The position numbers were made by a program, and so were the translations under genes. Below, in pieces: positions 28,573 through 37,272 of a DNA stretch of 51,120 nt. Origin of the DNA: a bacterium. Lineage in GTDB: Bacteria; Patescibacteriota; Patescibacteriia; UBA9934; GWF2-40-263. Under the pieces are notes generated by a model. It was not told the DNA's origin. It ran no database searches and saw only the letters and a list, made by a program, of their open reading frames with translations. Within the stretch, counting starts at the first letter, position 1. Every line of letters starts with the position of its first letter. The DNA lies in NCBI GenBank assembly GCA_020057555.1, contig JAGVFR010000015.1, positions 1 to 51,120 of the forward strand. The letters run 5' to 3'.

Positions 28573-30324
28573 ATGGGAACGAACCCTAATCTAATAGTTC
28601 CTGCTTCGGCTTTGATTGAAGCTCATTTGTCAGAGCTTGTATCACCAGAACAGTGTAGGGAAGCTAGAGCGTCGCTTTCAGACGGAGAGAGTTTGGGTCA
28701 GGCGCTTGTTCGCTTGGGCCATCTTCCAGAGGCTCGGCTTGTAGAGTTTCTATGCGCGCAATACAGGGTGCAAGCGGTTGATCTTGACACAAGTGAGATT
28801 CCTTCGGAAGTGATCAAACTTGTGCCAAGAGAAATGGCAGAGCGACTGGTTGCAATTCCTATCAGGAAGCAAGGCAAAAGACTTGCTGTCGCAATGGCCG
28901 ATCCAGGAGATGTGTCAGCAATCAAAGATATTCGGTTTCGCACTGATTGTGAGATTGATGTTTTTGTTGCGTCAGACACAGCGATTTACAGAGCAATCTC
29001 AGGTCACTACAACGAAACCAATCTGAAAGAGATTTGGGGAGGACGAGAGCCAGGAGATTTGGCGGTTACGATCGGAGATGCAGGACAAGATCTCGGTCAA
29101 AGTGTTGATGTTGCGGAATTGGAGAAACAGTCTCGAGAAGCGCCGATCGTCAAACTCGCGAACTTGATTCTTGTTCGCGCAGTGCAGTCTAGGGCTTCGG
29201 ATATTCACCTCGAGCCGTTTGAAAAAGAGTGCTTGGTGCGTTTGCGAGTGGACGGCAGTATGAAGCTTGTCGGAACATTGAAGCCTGTACAGTTTCGCTG
29301 GCTCACAAGCAGAATCAAGGTGATGTCAGACATGAACCTCGCAGAATCTCGTCAGCCTCAAGACGGCCGAATTCGGATCAAGTTTCCTGGCGATTCAGGA
29401 CAAGAACGCGAAGTGGATTTTCGAGTTTCAACTCTCCCGACACAATTTGGAGAGAAAGTCGTTTTACGGGTTTTGGACAAAACTGCGCAAAAACTTCAAC
29501 TCGATGCTCTCGGCTTCGAGCCGGACAAGCTGGTGATCGTCCGGAAGGCGATCCACAGGCCGCACGGCATCGTACTTGTGACTGGTCCGACAGGTTCAGG
29601 CAAGACTACAACTCTTTACTCGGCCTTAAAAGAGCTCAATACAGGAGCCAAGACAATATTCACTGTTGAAGATCCGATTGAGATACAAGTGGAGCGAGTT
29701 AATCAAGCGGAAGTGAATCATACGATTGGTTTCACTTTCGCCAAGATTCTCCGCGCGCTTTTGCGTCAGGATCCTGACATCATCATGGTTGGTGAGATTC
29801 GCGACTACGAGACAGCCGAGATTGCGATTCAAGCCGCTTTGGTTGGTCGCTTGGTTCTATCAACCATTCACGCAAACAGCGCGGTTGATACAATCGTCAG
29901 ATTGACAAGTCTCGGTGTTGAACCGTCTCTTATCAGTCGAACCATCAAACTTACTCTTGCTCAACGTTTGTTGCGCAGATTGTGTTCAAGATGCAAGCGC
30001 GTTGAGCCGACTCCGCTCGCTGAACTTCTCGCACTCGGTTTCACTGAACAAGAAGCAGGTCAAGTCAAAACCTATGTCGCTGTTGGTTGCCCGCATTGCG
30101 AACAGACTGGCTATTCCGGACGAATCGGAATATATGAAGTTATGCCGATCGGGTCAGAGTTGCGTCGCATGATATCTGAACATGAAACTGCTGATCAATT
30201 ACTGCGAGAAGCAAGCAGACTCGGAATGCGAACACTTCGCGACGAAGGCCTGAAAATAATCCAAAAGGGGCAGACCTCTGTTGAAGAAGTTCTGCACGTC
30301 ACGTCATCTGATAGTGACAACTAG
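28573..30324 (+). CDS. pilB: Type IV pilus assembly / type II secretion ATPase PilB/GspE
   Basis: Walker A GPTGSGKTTTLYSAL, RDPDIIMVGEIRDYETAEIAIQAALVGRLVLSTIHANSA, CSRCK...CPHC zinc site. Confidence 0.93.
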   Translation: MGTNPNLIVPASALIEAHLSELVSPEQCREARASLSDGESLGQALVRLGHLPEARLVEFLCAQYRVQAVDLDTSEIPSEVIKLVPREMAERLVAIPIRKQGKRLAVAMADPGDVSAIKDIRFRTDCEIDVFVASDTAIYRAISGHYNETNLKEIWGGREPGDLAVTIGDAGQDLGQSVDVAELEKQSREAPIVKLANLILVRAVQSRASDIHLEPFEKECLVRLRVDGSMKLVGTLKPVQFRWLTSRIKVMSDMNLAESRQPQDGRIRIKFPGDSGQEREVDFRVSTLPTQFGEKVVLRVLDKTAQKLQLDALGFEPDKLVIVRKAIHRPHGIVLVTGPTGSGKTTTLYSALKELNTGAKTIFTVEDPIEIQVERVNQAEVNHTIGFTFAKILRALLRQDPDIIMVGEIRDYETAEIAIQAALVGRLVLSTIHANSAVDTIVRLTSLGVEPSLISRTIKLTLAQRLLRRLCSRCKRVEPTPLAELLALGFTEQEAGQVKTYVAVGCPHCEQTGYSGRIGIYEVMPIGSELRRMISEHETADQLLREASRLGMRTLRDEGLKIIQKGQTSVEEVLHVTSSDSDN

Positions 30325-30342
30325 TTGCTTTTAAGTTCTCTG

Positions 30343-30369
30343 CCTTCGGTTCAAACCGAGGGTTTTTTG
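30343..30369 (+). terminator. Terminator after pilB
   Basis: CCTTCGGTTtcaAACCGAGGgttttttgtat. Confidence 0.85.
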
Positions 30370-30379
30370 TATACCAACA

Positions 30380-30408
30380 TTGACATTTCGGCCTTTATTT
30401 GATAGTAT
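30380..30408 (+). promoter_or_regulatory. Consensus promoter for orphan gene 30453
   Basis: TTGACA - 17 nt - TAGTAT. Confidence 0.75.
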
Positions 30409-30452
30409 TTTAGCGTCGCAATTGTGCGGCCATTTGCTTAGGAGGAACACCC

Positions 30453-31034
30453 ATGTCGAAAGATCATGGAACACCCTCGGGCGCGTTCGTCAATTTTCTA
30501 GCCGCTCTTGTCAAAGCGGCACCACGAGATCTCTCGGACGAGGTAATGCAAGAGTGGGCAGAGCGTCAAGGTGGGGAGTTGGCGCGAAGACTTCGTTTTA
30601 TTCTCGAGGCTAGTCCGCGCATTCCATTGCTGCTACTGAATCGTGTGGATCCACAACCTGTCGTCCCTTTGCACAGCAATATAAGGATCCCGTTCAAAGC
30701 AGGTCGTCACTGGTACGTTGCAGTAGGTTTTCTTGGTCCAGATGAACATTCGCTTGATTGCGACGCGATTCTTCAACGGACAGCCAGTGCTGGGTTCGGA
30801 GTTTATGCAGAACACTGTACAGAGATCTGTGAAGATCTTTTCATTCCGAGAGAACTTTGGGGAAAAGATCTCCTATCGCAATGGACTATTCCAGGTCCGC
30901 CTACTAGCATGGTGTGCTTTCTGTCAACAGATGCGGAAAATAGACGTATCTTTAAGCAGGGTTGGATGAACCTCGACTCTCAATGTAGATCCAACACTCT
31001 TGTTCTATATCGTCTGCTAGACTCCACAGACTGA
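30453..31034 (+). CDS. Orphan hypothetical protein
   Basis: RBS AGGAGG upstream; FVNFLAALVKAAPRDLSDEVMQEWAERQGGELARRLRFIL N-terminus; own promoter and terminator. Confidence 0.8.
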   Translation: MSKDHGTPSGAFVNFLAALVKAAPRDLSDEVMQEWAERQGGELARRLRFILEASPRIPLLLLNRVDPQPVVPLHSNIRIPFKAGRHWYVAVGFLGPDEHSLDCDAILQRTASAGFGVYAEHCTEICEDLFIPRELWGKDLLSQWTIPGPPTSMVCFLSTDAENRRIFKQGWMNLDSQCRSNTLVLYRLLDSTD

Positions 31035-31052
31035 CGATCACTCTCGTTCTTG

Positions 31053-31086
31053 CTCCAGTTTGGTTTCACTCCAACTGGAGTTTTTT
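31053..31086 (+). terminator. Terminator after orphan gene
   Basis: CTCCAGTTtggtttcactccAACTGGAGtttttt. Confidence 0.85.
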
Positions 31087-31094
31087 GTATCATC

Positions 31095-31119
31095 AAAACC
31101 GCAGGTGATCTGCGGTTTT
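31095..31119 (-). terminator. Hairpin between convergent genes
   Basis: AAAACCGCAGgtgatCTGCGGTTTT, 10-bp perfect stem. Confidence 0.7.
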
Positions 31120-31135
31120 GATTTTTTCATTACGT

Positions 31136-32119
31136 TTATTTTGACAGAAGTTGTTCAATTTTTGGTTCTATTTCTTTTTTGACATTTGCATCACCTTGTT
31201 TCCATTGATCTGTAAGTTCGAAATAACCAGGTGTTCTTCCGATAGACTCGAGAGCTTTTTGAATGTTTCTACTTTCATCTATTCTTGTTTGATTAAATTG
31301 CATGTGACCATTGTCTGCTGGGCCTCTTTCATTTTCAGGTTTAGAGTTAAGTTTCGCTTTTCTTTGCTCCAGAACTCGTATTTCCTGTTTAATTTCGTCA
31401 ATTTCAGCATGTAGTTGTTCTCCTCCAATTGTAAGTAAATGTGTTGCCGTGTCTCTGGCTGTGGGTATCTCACTTTTCATGACTAATTGAAACTCTGGTT
31501 TTAATTTTTCAACACGTTTGTCCCAAAGTTTGTCTTGTATTTTGCTGGCGATATCAGTAACTACAGGATCGGAGTCAGCATAGTTTTGTGCTCTTGCGAT
31601 TTCTCGTAGCGACCCATGTTTGAATAAGTCTAAATTTATAAGTCCTTTGATTCTATCTTCTTTACCATTTGCTTGAACAGGTAAATCGACAAGCAGAGAA
31701 TCCATATCTATTTCAGGGAGATAATTTGTTTTTTCTGGTTTTGTTTCATCAATTTCTCCAGAGTTTTCAGTAGCACCCTCGGGTTCTGTTTGTTTACCAC
31801 TTTTCTCGGCATCAAGTTTTTGTTTTCGTTCATTCAAACTAGTCACACTCTCTTTAAGAGCGGCGGCTTCAGAACGAAGAGCTGTAAGTTCGCTGTTAAA
31901 ACCATCGCTTACATTTTCAGGAAGTTCTGCTGTTTGATCTGCTGATGATTCTGCCTCTGATAGCTGTGCCTCAAGTCCAGCTAGCCCTTGTGAAGCAGAA
32001 GCAAATCCTTGTTCTGTTTCATCTTGTATTTCTTTGGTATCGGGAATCGCTTCAGCATTTTTTTCAACCTGTGCTTGAGGTGTTTGTTCTTCCATTGGAT
32101 TAATTTTATTTTCATCCAT
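31136..32119 (-). CDS. Hypothetical coiled-coil protein
   Basis: 327 aa, Glu/Lys/Gln-rich heptad-like segments. Confidence 0.75.
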   Translation of the reverse strand: MDENKINPMEEQTPQAQVEKNAEAIPDTKEIQDETEQGFASASQGLAGLEAQLSEAESSADQTAELPENVSDGFNSELTALRSEAAALKESVTSLNERKQKLDAEKSGKQTEPEGATENSGEIDETKPEKTNYLPEIDMDSLLVDLPVQANGKEDRIKGLINLDLFKHGSLREIARAQNYADSDPVVTDIASKIQDKLWDKRVEKLKPEFQLVMKSEIPTARDTATHLLTIGGEQLHAEIDEIKQEIRVLEQRKAKLNSKPENERGPADNGHMQFNQTRIDESRNIQKALESIGRTPGYFELTDQWKQGDANVKKEIEPKIEQLLSK

Positions 32120-32178
32120 ATTGTTGGAATATAGAATTATTTATGGTAATATTTTGATATTAGAAACACATTGAATTT

Positions 32179-32337
32179 ATGCCAAAAGACACATACGCAC
32201 TAATAATCGCAGAAATAACTAATATCGTCAATCAAGTTAAAGATCTTCGTCAACGAACAATGGATGTACGCAAACGAATTGGGGAAGAACAAGATAAGAT
32301 AAAAATTCAAAAGGTAAAAAATAAACTCGGGATTTGA
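32179..32337 (+). CDS. Small coiled-coil protein (52 aa)
   Basis: MPKDTYALIIAEITNIVNQVKDLRQRTMDVRKRIGEEQDKIKIQKVKNKLGI*; not in ORF track (too short). Confidence 0.5.
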   Translation: MPKDTYALIIAEITNIVNQVKDLRQRTMDVRKRIGEEQDKIKIQKVKNKLGI

Positions 32338-32356
32338 ATAAATCCAACAAAATAAA

Positions 32357-32386
32357 ATATCCCCTCACCAATGTGAGGGGATATTT
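32357..32386. terminator. Terminator between the small ORF and tRNA-fMet
   Basis: ATATCCCCTCACcaatGTGAGGGGATATtttgg. Confidence 0.8.
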
Positions 32387-32463
32387 TGGTTGCGGGGGTT
32401 GGATTTGAACCAACGACCTCAAGGTTATGAGCCTCGCGAGCTGCCAGGCTGCTCTACCCCGCG
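32387..32463 (-). tRNA. Initiator tRNA-fMet (CAT)
   Basis: CGCGGGGTAGAGCAGCCTGGCAGCTCGCGAGGCTCATAACCTTGAGGTCGTTGGTTCAAATCCAACCCCCGCAACCA; C1:A72 mismatch, A11:U24; encoded CCA. Confidence 0.95.
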
Positions 32464-32543
32464 CGTGCAGTTTAAGGAAAAGACTGAACATTGTCAAGAA
32501 ATCAAAGATTTGTTATTCTACAAATCGCCGTTGACGTTTACGT

Positions 32544-32628
<85 letters not shown>

Positions 32629-32658
32629 TGTCGACGTTCAATTTTGGAAGTTTTATAT

Positions 32659-32735
32659 GGCTGGGTAGCTCAGTTGGTTAGAGCGAGGGACTCATAAGCC
32701 CTAGGTCGTGGGTTCGATTCCCACCCCAGCTACCA
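32659..32735 (+). tRNA. tRNA-Met (CAT), elongator type
   Basis: GGCTGGGTAGCTCAGTTGGTTAGAGCGAGGGACTCATAAGCCCTAGGTCGTGGGTTCGATTCCCACCCCAGCTACCA. Confidence 0.92.
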
Positions 32736-32915
32736 TCATAAAAACCACAGACGTGCTGTGGTTTTTATGATAGTGATGGGTGGGAATCGAAGGGTACGCC
32801 AAAAAGGCAAACTGCTTTGCGTTTTTGGCGACCCCGGCCGCGGAGGAAGAGCGGAACATGTGCTCGAAGAGCACAGTGAAGCTCTGGGGGAGCGGGATTC
32901 CCACCCCAGCTACCA
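32736..32915 (+). mobile_element. Structured element with duplicated tRNA-Met 3' end
   Basis: GATTCCCACCCCAGCTACCA (20 nt) at 32716-32735 and 32896-32915; inverted GGGTGGGAATCGAA at 32778-32791; internal 14-bp hairpin 32797-32830 and TGTGCTCgaaGAGCACA 32859-32875. Confidence 0.5.
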
Positions 32916-32976
32916 AAGTTAAAACATCAGCTTGTCTTGTGTTTTTATTTTGGTTGTTCATGTTATACTTACTTAT

Positions 32977-33207
32977 ATGCTCAACAATACGAGTCTATTT
33001 ATTCGCATGGCTGTCAATGCCATTGCGGGCGCTCTTTTGGGTCTTTTTGCAGGATTGGTTTTGGGGATAATTATTTATTTTATTCTTGATTTCGTACCAA
33101 CACTTAAAGATACTGGTGAGTTTCGAAATGTCGCTGTGTTTTTCGGTATGGGATTTGGCAGTTTGATAGGTGCCATTCTTGGAGGGTTCGTTGGTCTCAA
33201 AAAATAA
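32977..33207 (+). CDS. Small two-TM membrane protein
   Basis: MLNNTSLFIRMAVNAIAGALLGLFAGLVLGIIIYFILDF...; TATACT 7 nt upstream of ATG. Confidence 0.65.
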   Translation: MLNNTSLFIRMAVNAIAGALLGLFAGLVLGIIIYFILDFVPTLKDTGEFRNVAVFFGMGFGSLIGAILGGFVGLKK

Positions 33208-33282
33208 TTATAAAAACATCCGTGCATTACTCGGATGTTTTTGTTATACTGTCTGCGAACGTTTGAAAGAGGTTGAAGGGTT

Positions 33283-34056
33283 ATGGCTCACATAATATCA
33301 GTTGTTAATCAAAAAGGTGGGGTTGGAAAGACAACAACAACCGTGAATCTTGCGGCTTATTTGGCTGAACACGGCAAGTTTGTTTTACTTGTCGATCTTG
33401 ATCCTCAAGCAAACGCGACTTCTGGTCTTGGTGTTGATCACACAACTTTGCAAGCTGGAATTTACGAAGGCTTGATAGGTTCTCATCCTGTTCGAAATTT
33501 GATTCACAAAACAGCTCACGCAGGTCTTAAACTTCTTCCAGCAACTCAAGCGCTTGCTGGCGCGACTGTTGAACTTGTCAACGCGCAAGAGCGCGAACAT
33601 TTTTTGCGAAAAGCTTTGCTCGAAGTTCGAAATGATTACGATTATATTTTAATTGACAATCCTCCTTCGCTTGGAATGCTCACAATCAACGGTCTTGTTG
33701 CGGCTGATTCTGTTTTGATTCCAGTGCAAGCTGAATACTACGCGCTTGAAGGACTCACACAACTTCTCAACACAATCAATCTTGTGAAAGAAAATTTGCG
33801 TCCTGACTTGGAATTGATGGGAGCAGTTATCACGATGTACGATTCCCGAACAAGACTTTCGAATGAAGTTTTGCAAGAGTTATATCGTTATTTTCCAGAT
33901 AAAATTTTTCGATCGGTTATTCCGCGCAGTGTGCGTTTGGCCGAAGCTCCGTCATTTGGAAAATCAATTTTAGGTTACGATCCATCATCGCGCGCCGCAA
34001 AAGCGTACGAGCGACTTGCTAAAGAATTTATTTTACGTGAAGAAGGAATTTTATGA
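33283..34056 (+). CDS. parA: Chromosome partitioning ATPase ParA/Soj
   Basis: VVNQKGGVGKTTTTVNLAAYLA, LVDLDPQANATSGLG. Confidence 0.97.
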   Translation: MAHIISVVNQKGGVGKTTTTVNLAAYLAEHGKFVLLVDLDPQANATSGLGVDHTTLQAGIYEGLIGSHPVRNLIHKTAHAGLKLLPATQALAGATVELVNAQEREHFLRKALLEVRNDYDYILIDNPPSLGMLTINGLVAADSVLIPVQAEYYALEGLTQLLNTINLVKENLRPDLELMGAVITMYDSRTRLSNEVLQELYRYFPDKIFRSVIPRSVRLAEAPSFGKSILGYDPSSRAAKAYERLAKEFILREEGIL

Positions 34057-34904
34057 TAAGACCAGCACTAGGGAGGGGGCTTGGTTCACTCATCCCACAA
34101 AGACAATCAATAACAGAACAAATTCTTCCAGAAGCTCATCAAGAAGTGTTTGAGATTTCAGTTAAAGAAATTCGAGAAAATCCTCGACAGCCGCGTACGT
34201 ATTTTTCACCAAGCGAACTTGAGGATTTGATCAATTCGATTCAAGAGTATGGAATTATTCAGCCGCTCATTGTCACTCGTTCAAACGGTGACTATGAACT
34301 TATCGCTGGAGAACGGCGTTTGCGCGCGGCACGAACGCTCGGACTTAAAACCGTTCCTGCAATTGTTCGCGATGCAACTGAACAACAAAAACTCGAGCTT
34401 GCTCTTATTGAAAACATTCAGCGCCAGGATTTGAATGCTGTTGAAGAAGCGATCGCATATAAGGCTTTGATTGAAGAATTTAATTTAACACAAGAACAAG
34501 TTTCAAAAAGAGTAGGGAAGAGTCGTTCAAACATCGCAAACATTTTGCGTTTGTTGGAATTACCTGAAGAAATTCTTTTTGCAATTAAAGATGGAAAAAT
34601 TTCCAAATCACACGCTCGAACTTTGCTTGCAGAACCGAACTTAGACAAACGGCTTGAGTTGTTTAAAAAAATGCTCGATGGTTCAGTGTCAGTGAGAGAA
34701 GCAGAAGCGCGAGTTGGTGGAAAAAATATTTCAAAACGCTTGACTTCAAAAAAAGATTCAAACATTCTCGCGCACGAAAAGAAACTGCGTGAAGTTCTAG
34801 GGACAAAAGTTGAGATCACAGACTCGTCAGGCAAAGGAAAAATTTCAATCTCGTATTATTCACGCGAAGAATTTTTAGATTTACTCGACCGATTGATTGG
34901 ATAA
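34053..34904 (+). CDS. parB: Chromosome partitioning protein ParB/Spo0J
   Basis: ENPRQPRTYF, LIAGERRLRAA, ALIENIQRQDLNAVEEA. Confidence 0.97.
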   Translation: MIRPALGRGLGSLIPQRQSITEQILPEAHQEVFEISVKEIRENPRQPRTYFSPSELEDLINSIQEYGIIQPLIVTRSNGDYELIAGERRLRAARTLGLKTVPAIVRDATEQQKLELALIENIQRQDLNAVEEAIAYKALIEEFNLTQEQVSKRVGKSRSNIANILRLLELPEEILFAIKDGKISKSHARTLLAEPNLDKRLELFKKMLDGSVSVREAEARVGGKNISKRLTSKKDSNILAHEKKLREVLGTKVEITDSSGKGKISISYYSREEFLDLLDRLIG

Positions 34905-34910
34905 GACAAA

Positions 34911-34937
34911 CCTCTTGGTCCTCTTGGTCATCTTGGA
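34911..34937. repeat. 9-nt tandem repeat x3 between parB and rsh
   Basis: CCTCTTGGT CCTCTTGGT CATCTTGGA. Confidence 0.65.
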
Positions 34938-34941
34938 CCTT

Positions 34942-36444
34942 TCAGCCCTTCTTTGCCCGTTCTCTTCCGTGCAAGACGTCAGCGAACCATCCTTTAATAG
35001 TATTTCGTGTTGCGTCTTTTATTTTTTTTCTAGCATGACGTGTTCGCGCGAATTTCAACCAATCAGGATTTGGCGCTTTTCGATTTTTATCAGTCACAAT
35101 TTCAACAATGTCTCCAGATGTAAGTTTTGTATCAAGGTTTCGCATTACATCATTCACGCGACACGCAACGCATTTATCTCCAACCTTTGAGTGAATCGCG
35201 TAAGCGAAATCAACTGGTGTTGCTCCTTCTGGCAAATCAATAACATCGCCTTGCGGAGTAAATACAAAAATTCGATCATTGAACACGTCAATTTTCATGT
35301 ACTCAAGTTGTTCAAGGAAATCTTTTTTACTTGCGAGTTCTTTTTGAATTTGCGCGAGTTCTTCCATCCAACGCATGTTTCGTTCTTGCTCTCCACTTCC
35401 TTCTTTATAACGCCAGTGCGCCGCCACACCGTATTCTGAAAGTTCGTGCATTTCTTGTGTGCGGATTTGAAATTCGACAACCTCTCCTTCGCTCGTAAAC
35501 ATTGTTGTGTGCAAAGATTGATACCCGTTTGGTTTTGGTTGAGCTATATAATCTTTGATGCGTCCAGGAACAGGTCGCCATTTTTGGTGAAGAACACCGA
35601 GCGCTGCATAACAATCCTCAACATCGCTCACAACAATTCGGACCGCGATCAGATCGTAAATTTTATCCAGATCATCCGAATACTTTTTCATTTTTTTGAA
35701 AAGACTATACAAACGCTTCACACGTCCATACACTTGTGAGTTTTCAATTTCAGCTTCTGCTAACATTTTTTCTACCAAATCAATCGTTCTACTTACATAC
35801 GCTCCTTTTTCTCTAACTTTGATGTCCATGATACTTTTCATTCGCTCGTATTCTTTTGGTTGTAAATACGCGAACGCGTAATCCTCGAGCTCACCCTTGA
35901 TTTCACTCATTCCAAGTCTGCCAGCGATCGGCGCGTAAATTTCAAGTGACTCTCTCGCGATACGTTCTTGTTTGTGTTTTGGTTGCGCGTAAAGAGTTTG
36001 AAGGTTATGCAGACGATCAGCAAATTTCATAAACACAACTCGAACATCGCTTGCCATTGCCAAAAACATTTTGCGCAAGTTTTCCGCGTATCTTTCAACT
36101 CCGCGATAATTCACATTGCGTTTCAATTTTGTAACACTATCAACAAGCGACGCGATGTCATCACCAAAAATTTCGCGAACATTTTCAATTCCAAATTCAC
36201 TATCTTCTACAACATCATGCAATAAACCAGCAACAACAACGTTGATGTGAAGACCCATTTCAGCAAGTCTGTGCGCGACTGCTAATGGATGGTTTATGAA
36301 CGGCTCGCCAGTAAGTCTGATTTTTCCTTGATGCGCGCCAAGAGCTACTTGATATGCTCGGCGCAATAAATCCAAATCAGGGTTTGTGTAGTTTTTTTTG
36401 ACGAGATTTTCGAGTTGTTTGAATGAATATGTTGATTCCGGCAT
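34942..36444 (-). CDS. RelA/SpoT homolog (HD + synthetase + TGS), short form
   Basis: VAGLLHDVVEDSEF (HD), KPNGYQSLHTTMF (synthetase), TGS; stops soon after TGS at 500 aa. Confidence 0.93.
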   Translation of the reverse strand: MPESTYSFKQLENLVKKNYTNPDLDLLRRAYQVALGAHQGKIRLTGEPFINHPLAVAHRLAEMGLHINVVVAGLLHDVVEDSEFGIENVREIFGDDIASLVDSVTKLKRNVNYRGVERYAENLRKMFLAMASDVRVVFMKFADRLHNLQTLYAQPKHKQERIARESLEIYAPIAGRLGMSEIKGELEDYAFAYLQPKEYERMKSIMDIKVREKGAYVSRTIDLVEKMLAEAEIENSQVYGRVKRLYSLFKKMKKYSDDLDKIYDLIAVRIVVSDVEDCYAALGVLHQKWRPVPGRIKDYIAQPKPNGYQSLHTTMFTSEGEVVEFQIRTQEMHELSEYGVAAHWRYKEGSGEQERNMRWMEELAQIQKELASKKDFLEQLEYMKIDVFNDRIFVFTPQGDVIDLPEGATPVDFAYAIHSKVGDKCVACRVNDVMRNLDTKLTSGDIVEIVTDKNRKAPNPDWLKFARTRHARKKIKDATRNTIKGWFADVLHGRERAKKG

Positions 36445-36549
36445 ATCTCAAGAAGTTTCAGCTTCAAACATACCGCTCAATTGGGTCTATGTAAAGACTC
36501 GTCGCTTTGACTGAAATTAAGTTTTGCGCTAGGATCAAAGAAGAAAAAT

Positions 36550-37266
36550 ATGACAAATCCTGAAACAAGAAATCCTATGGATACAAGAATTGAGTCAGAA
36601 GGCGAGTCTATTAGAATTGAAGATTCGGAACCGACTCTATCCGAAGAAGAAGTGGCAATGCGATGCGCGGAAAGACAAGAGGCTATGGCCGAGGATCAAG
36701 CTCACTCACAGGAAGAGGCGGCTGAATTGTCAGCTGATTTGAGATCATCGAAAGAGTCAGATGATATTAAGATTGTCGAACGTCCTAAAGGTTCTGCTGG
36801 CACATTTGTTGGTGGATATACAAAACTTGGTGCAACATGGCCGTTTGGACAAGGACCAAAAAAACTTTTAAAAGCAGCTGGAATGTGGTGGGATGATTTC
36901 TTTTCCGCGATTGAGAAGTCAGGACAAGCGGAAATTAAAAAGCATTGGAAAGCCGCTAATCCAGCTTCGCTTGAGTTGTCGATATTAAGTCCAATTGTCG
37001 GGCTTGGAGTTTTCTTGGCAGGAAAAGTTGGATTGTCAAATCCTGAAAAGAGTTTGAGAGAGCAAGAGGCAGAAGCAGAAAAGAAAAAGAAAGCTGAAGC
37101 GGCAAAGAAAAAGAAAGAAGATGACAAATTTGGAAGATTAAGAGAAGAAGGAGTTTCAGAAAAAACAGCAAAAGCAATTATAATAGCCGAGAAGGGTGAA
37201 GAAGAAGATGATAAAAAAGATGAAGCAAAACCAGCTGAATCAGTTGAAGAAAAAAAGGCCGCATAG
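36550..37266 (+). CDS. Hypothetical protein with charged C-terminal tail
   Basis: 238 aa; hydrophobic middle segment, K/E-rich tail. Confidence 0.7.
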   Translation: MTNPETRNPMDTRIESEGESIRIEDSEPTLSEEEVAMRCAERQEAMAEDQAHSQEEAAELSADLRSSKESDDIKIVERPKGSAGTFVGGYTKLGATWPFGQGPKKLLKAAGMWWDDFFSAIEKSGQAEIKKHWKAANPASLELSILSPIVGLGVFLAGKVGLSNPEKSLREQEAEAEKKKKAEAAKKKKEDDKFGRLREEGVSEKTAKAIIIAEKGEEEDDKKDEAKPAESVEEKKAA

Positions 37267-37272
37267 GCCTTT

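Noticed and set aside
32701-32961. Minus ORF with VAGVGIEPTT and plus ORF 32780..33070 with GSGIPTPATK
   Set aside because: These are the well-known spurious translations of tRNA T-arm sequence and the duplicated tRNA end, not proteins.
35405-36225. Several plus-strand ORFs opposite rsh
   Set aside because: Antisense to a clearly conserved RelA/SpoT homolog; low-complexity products.
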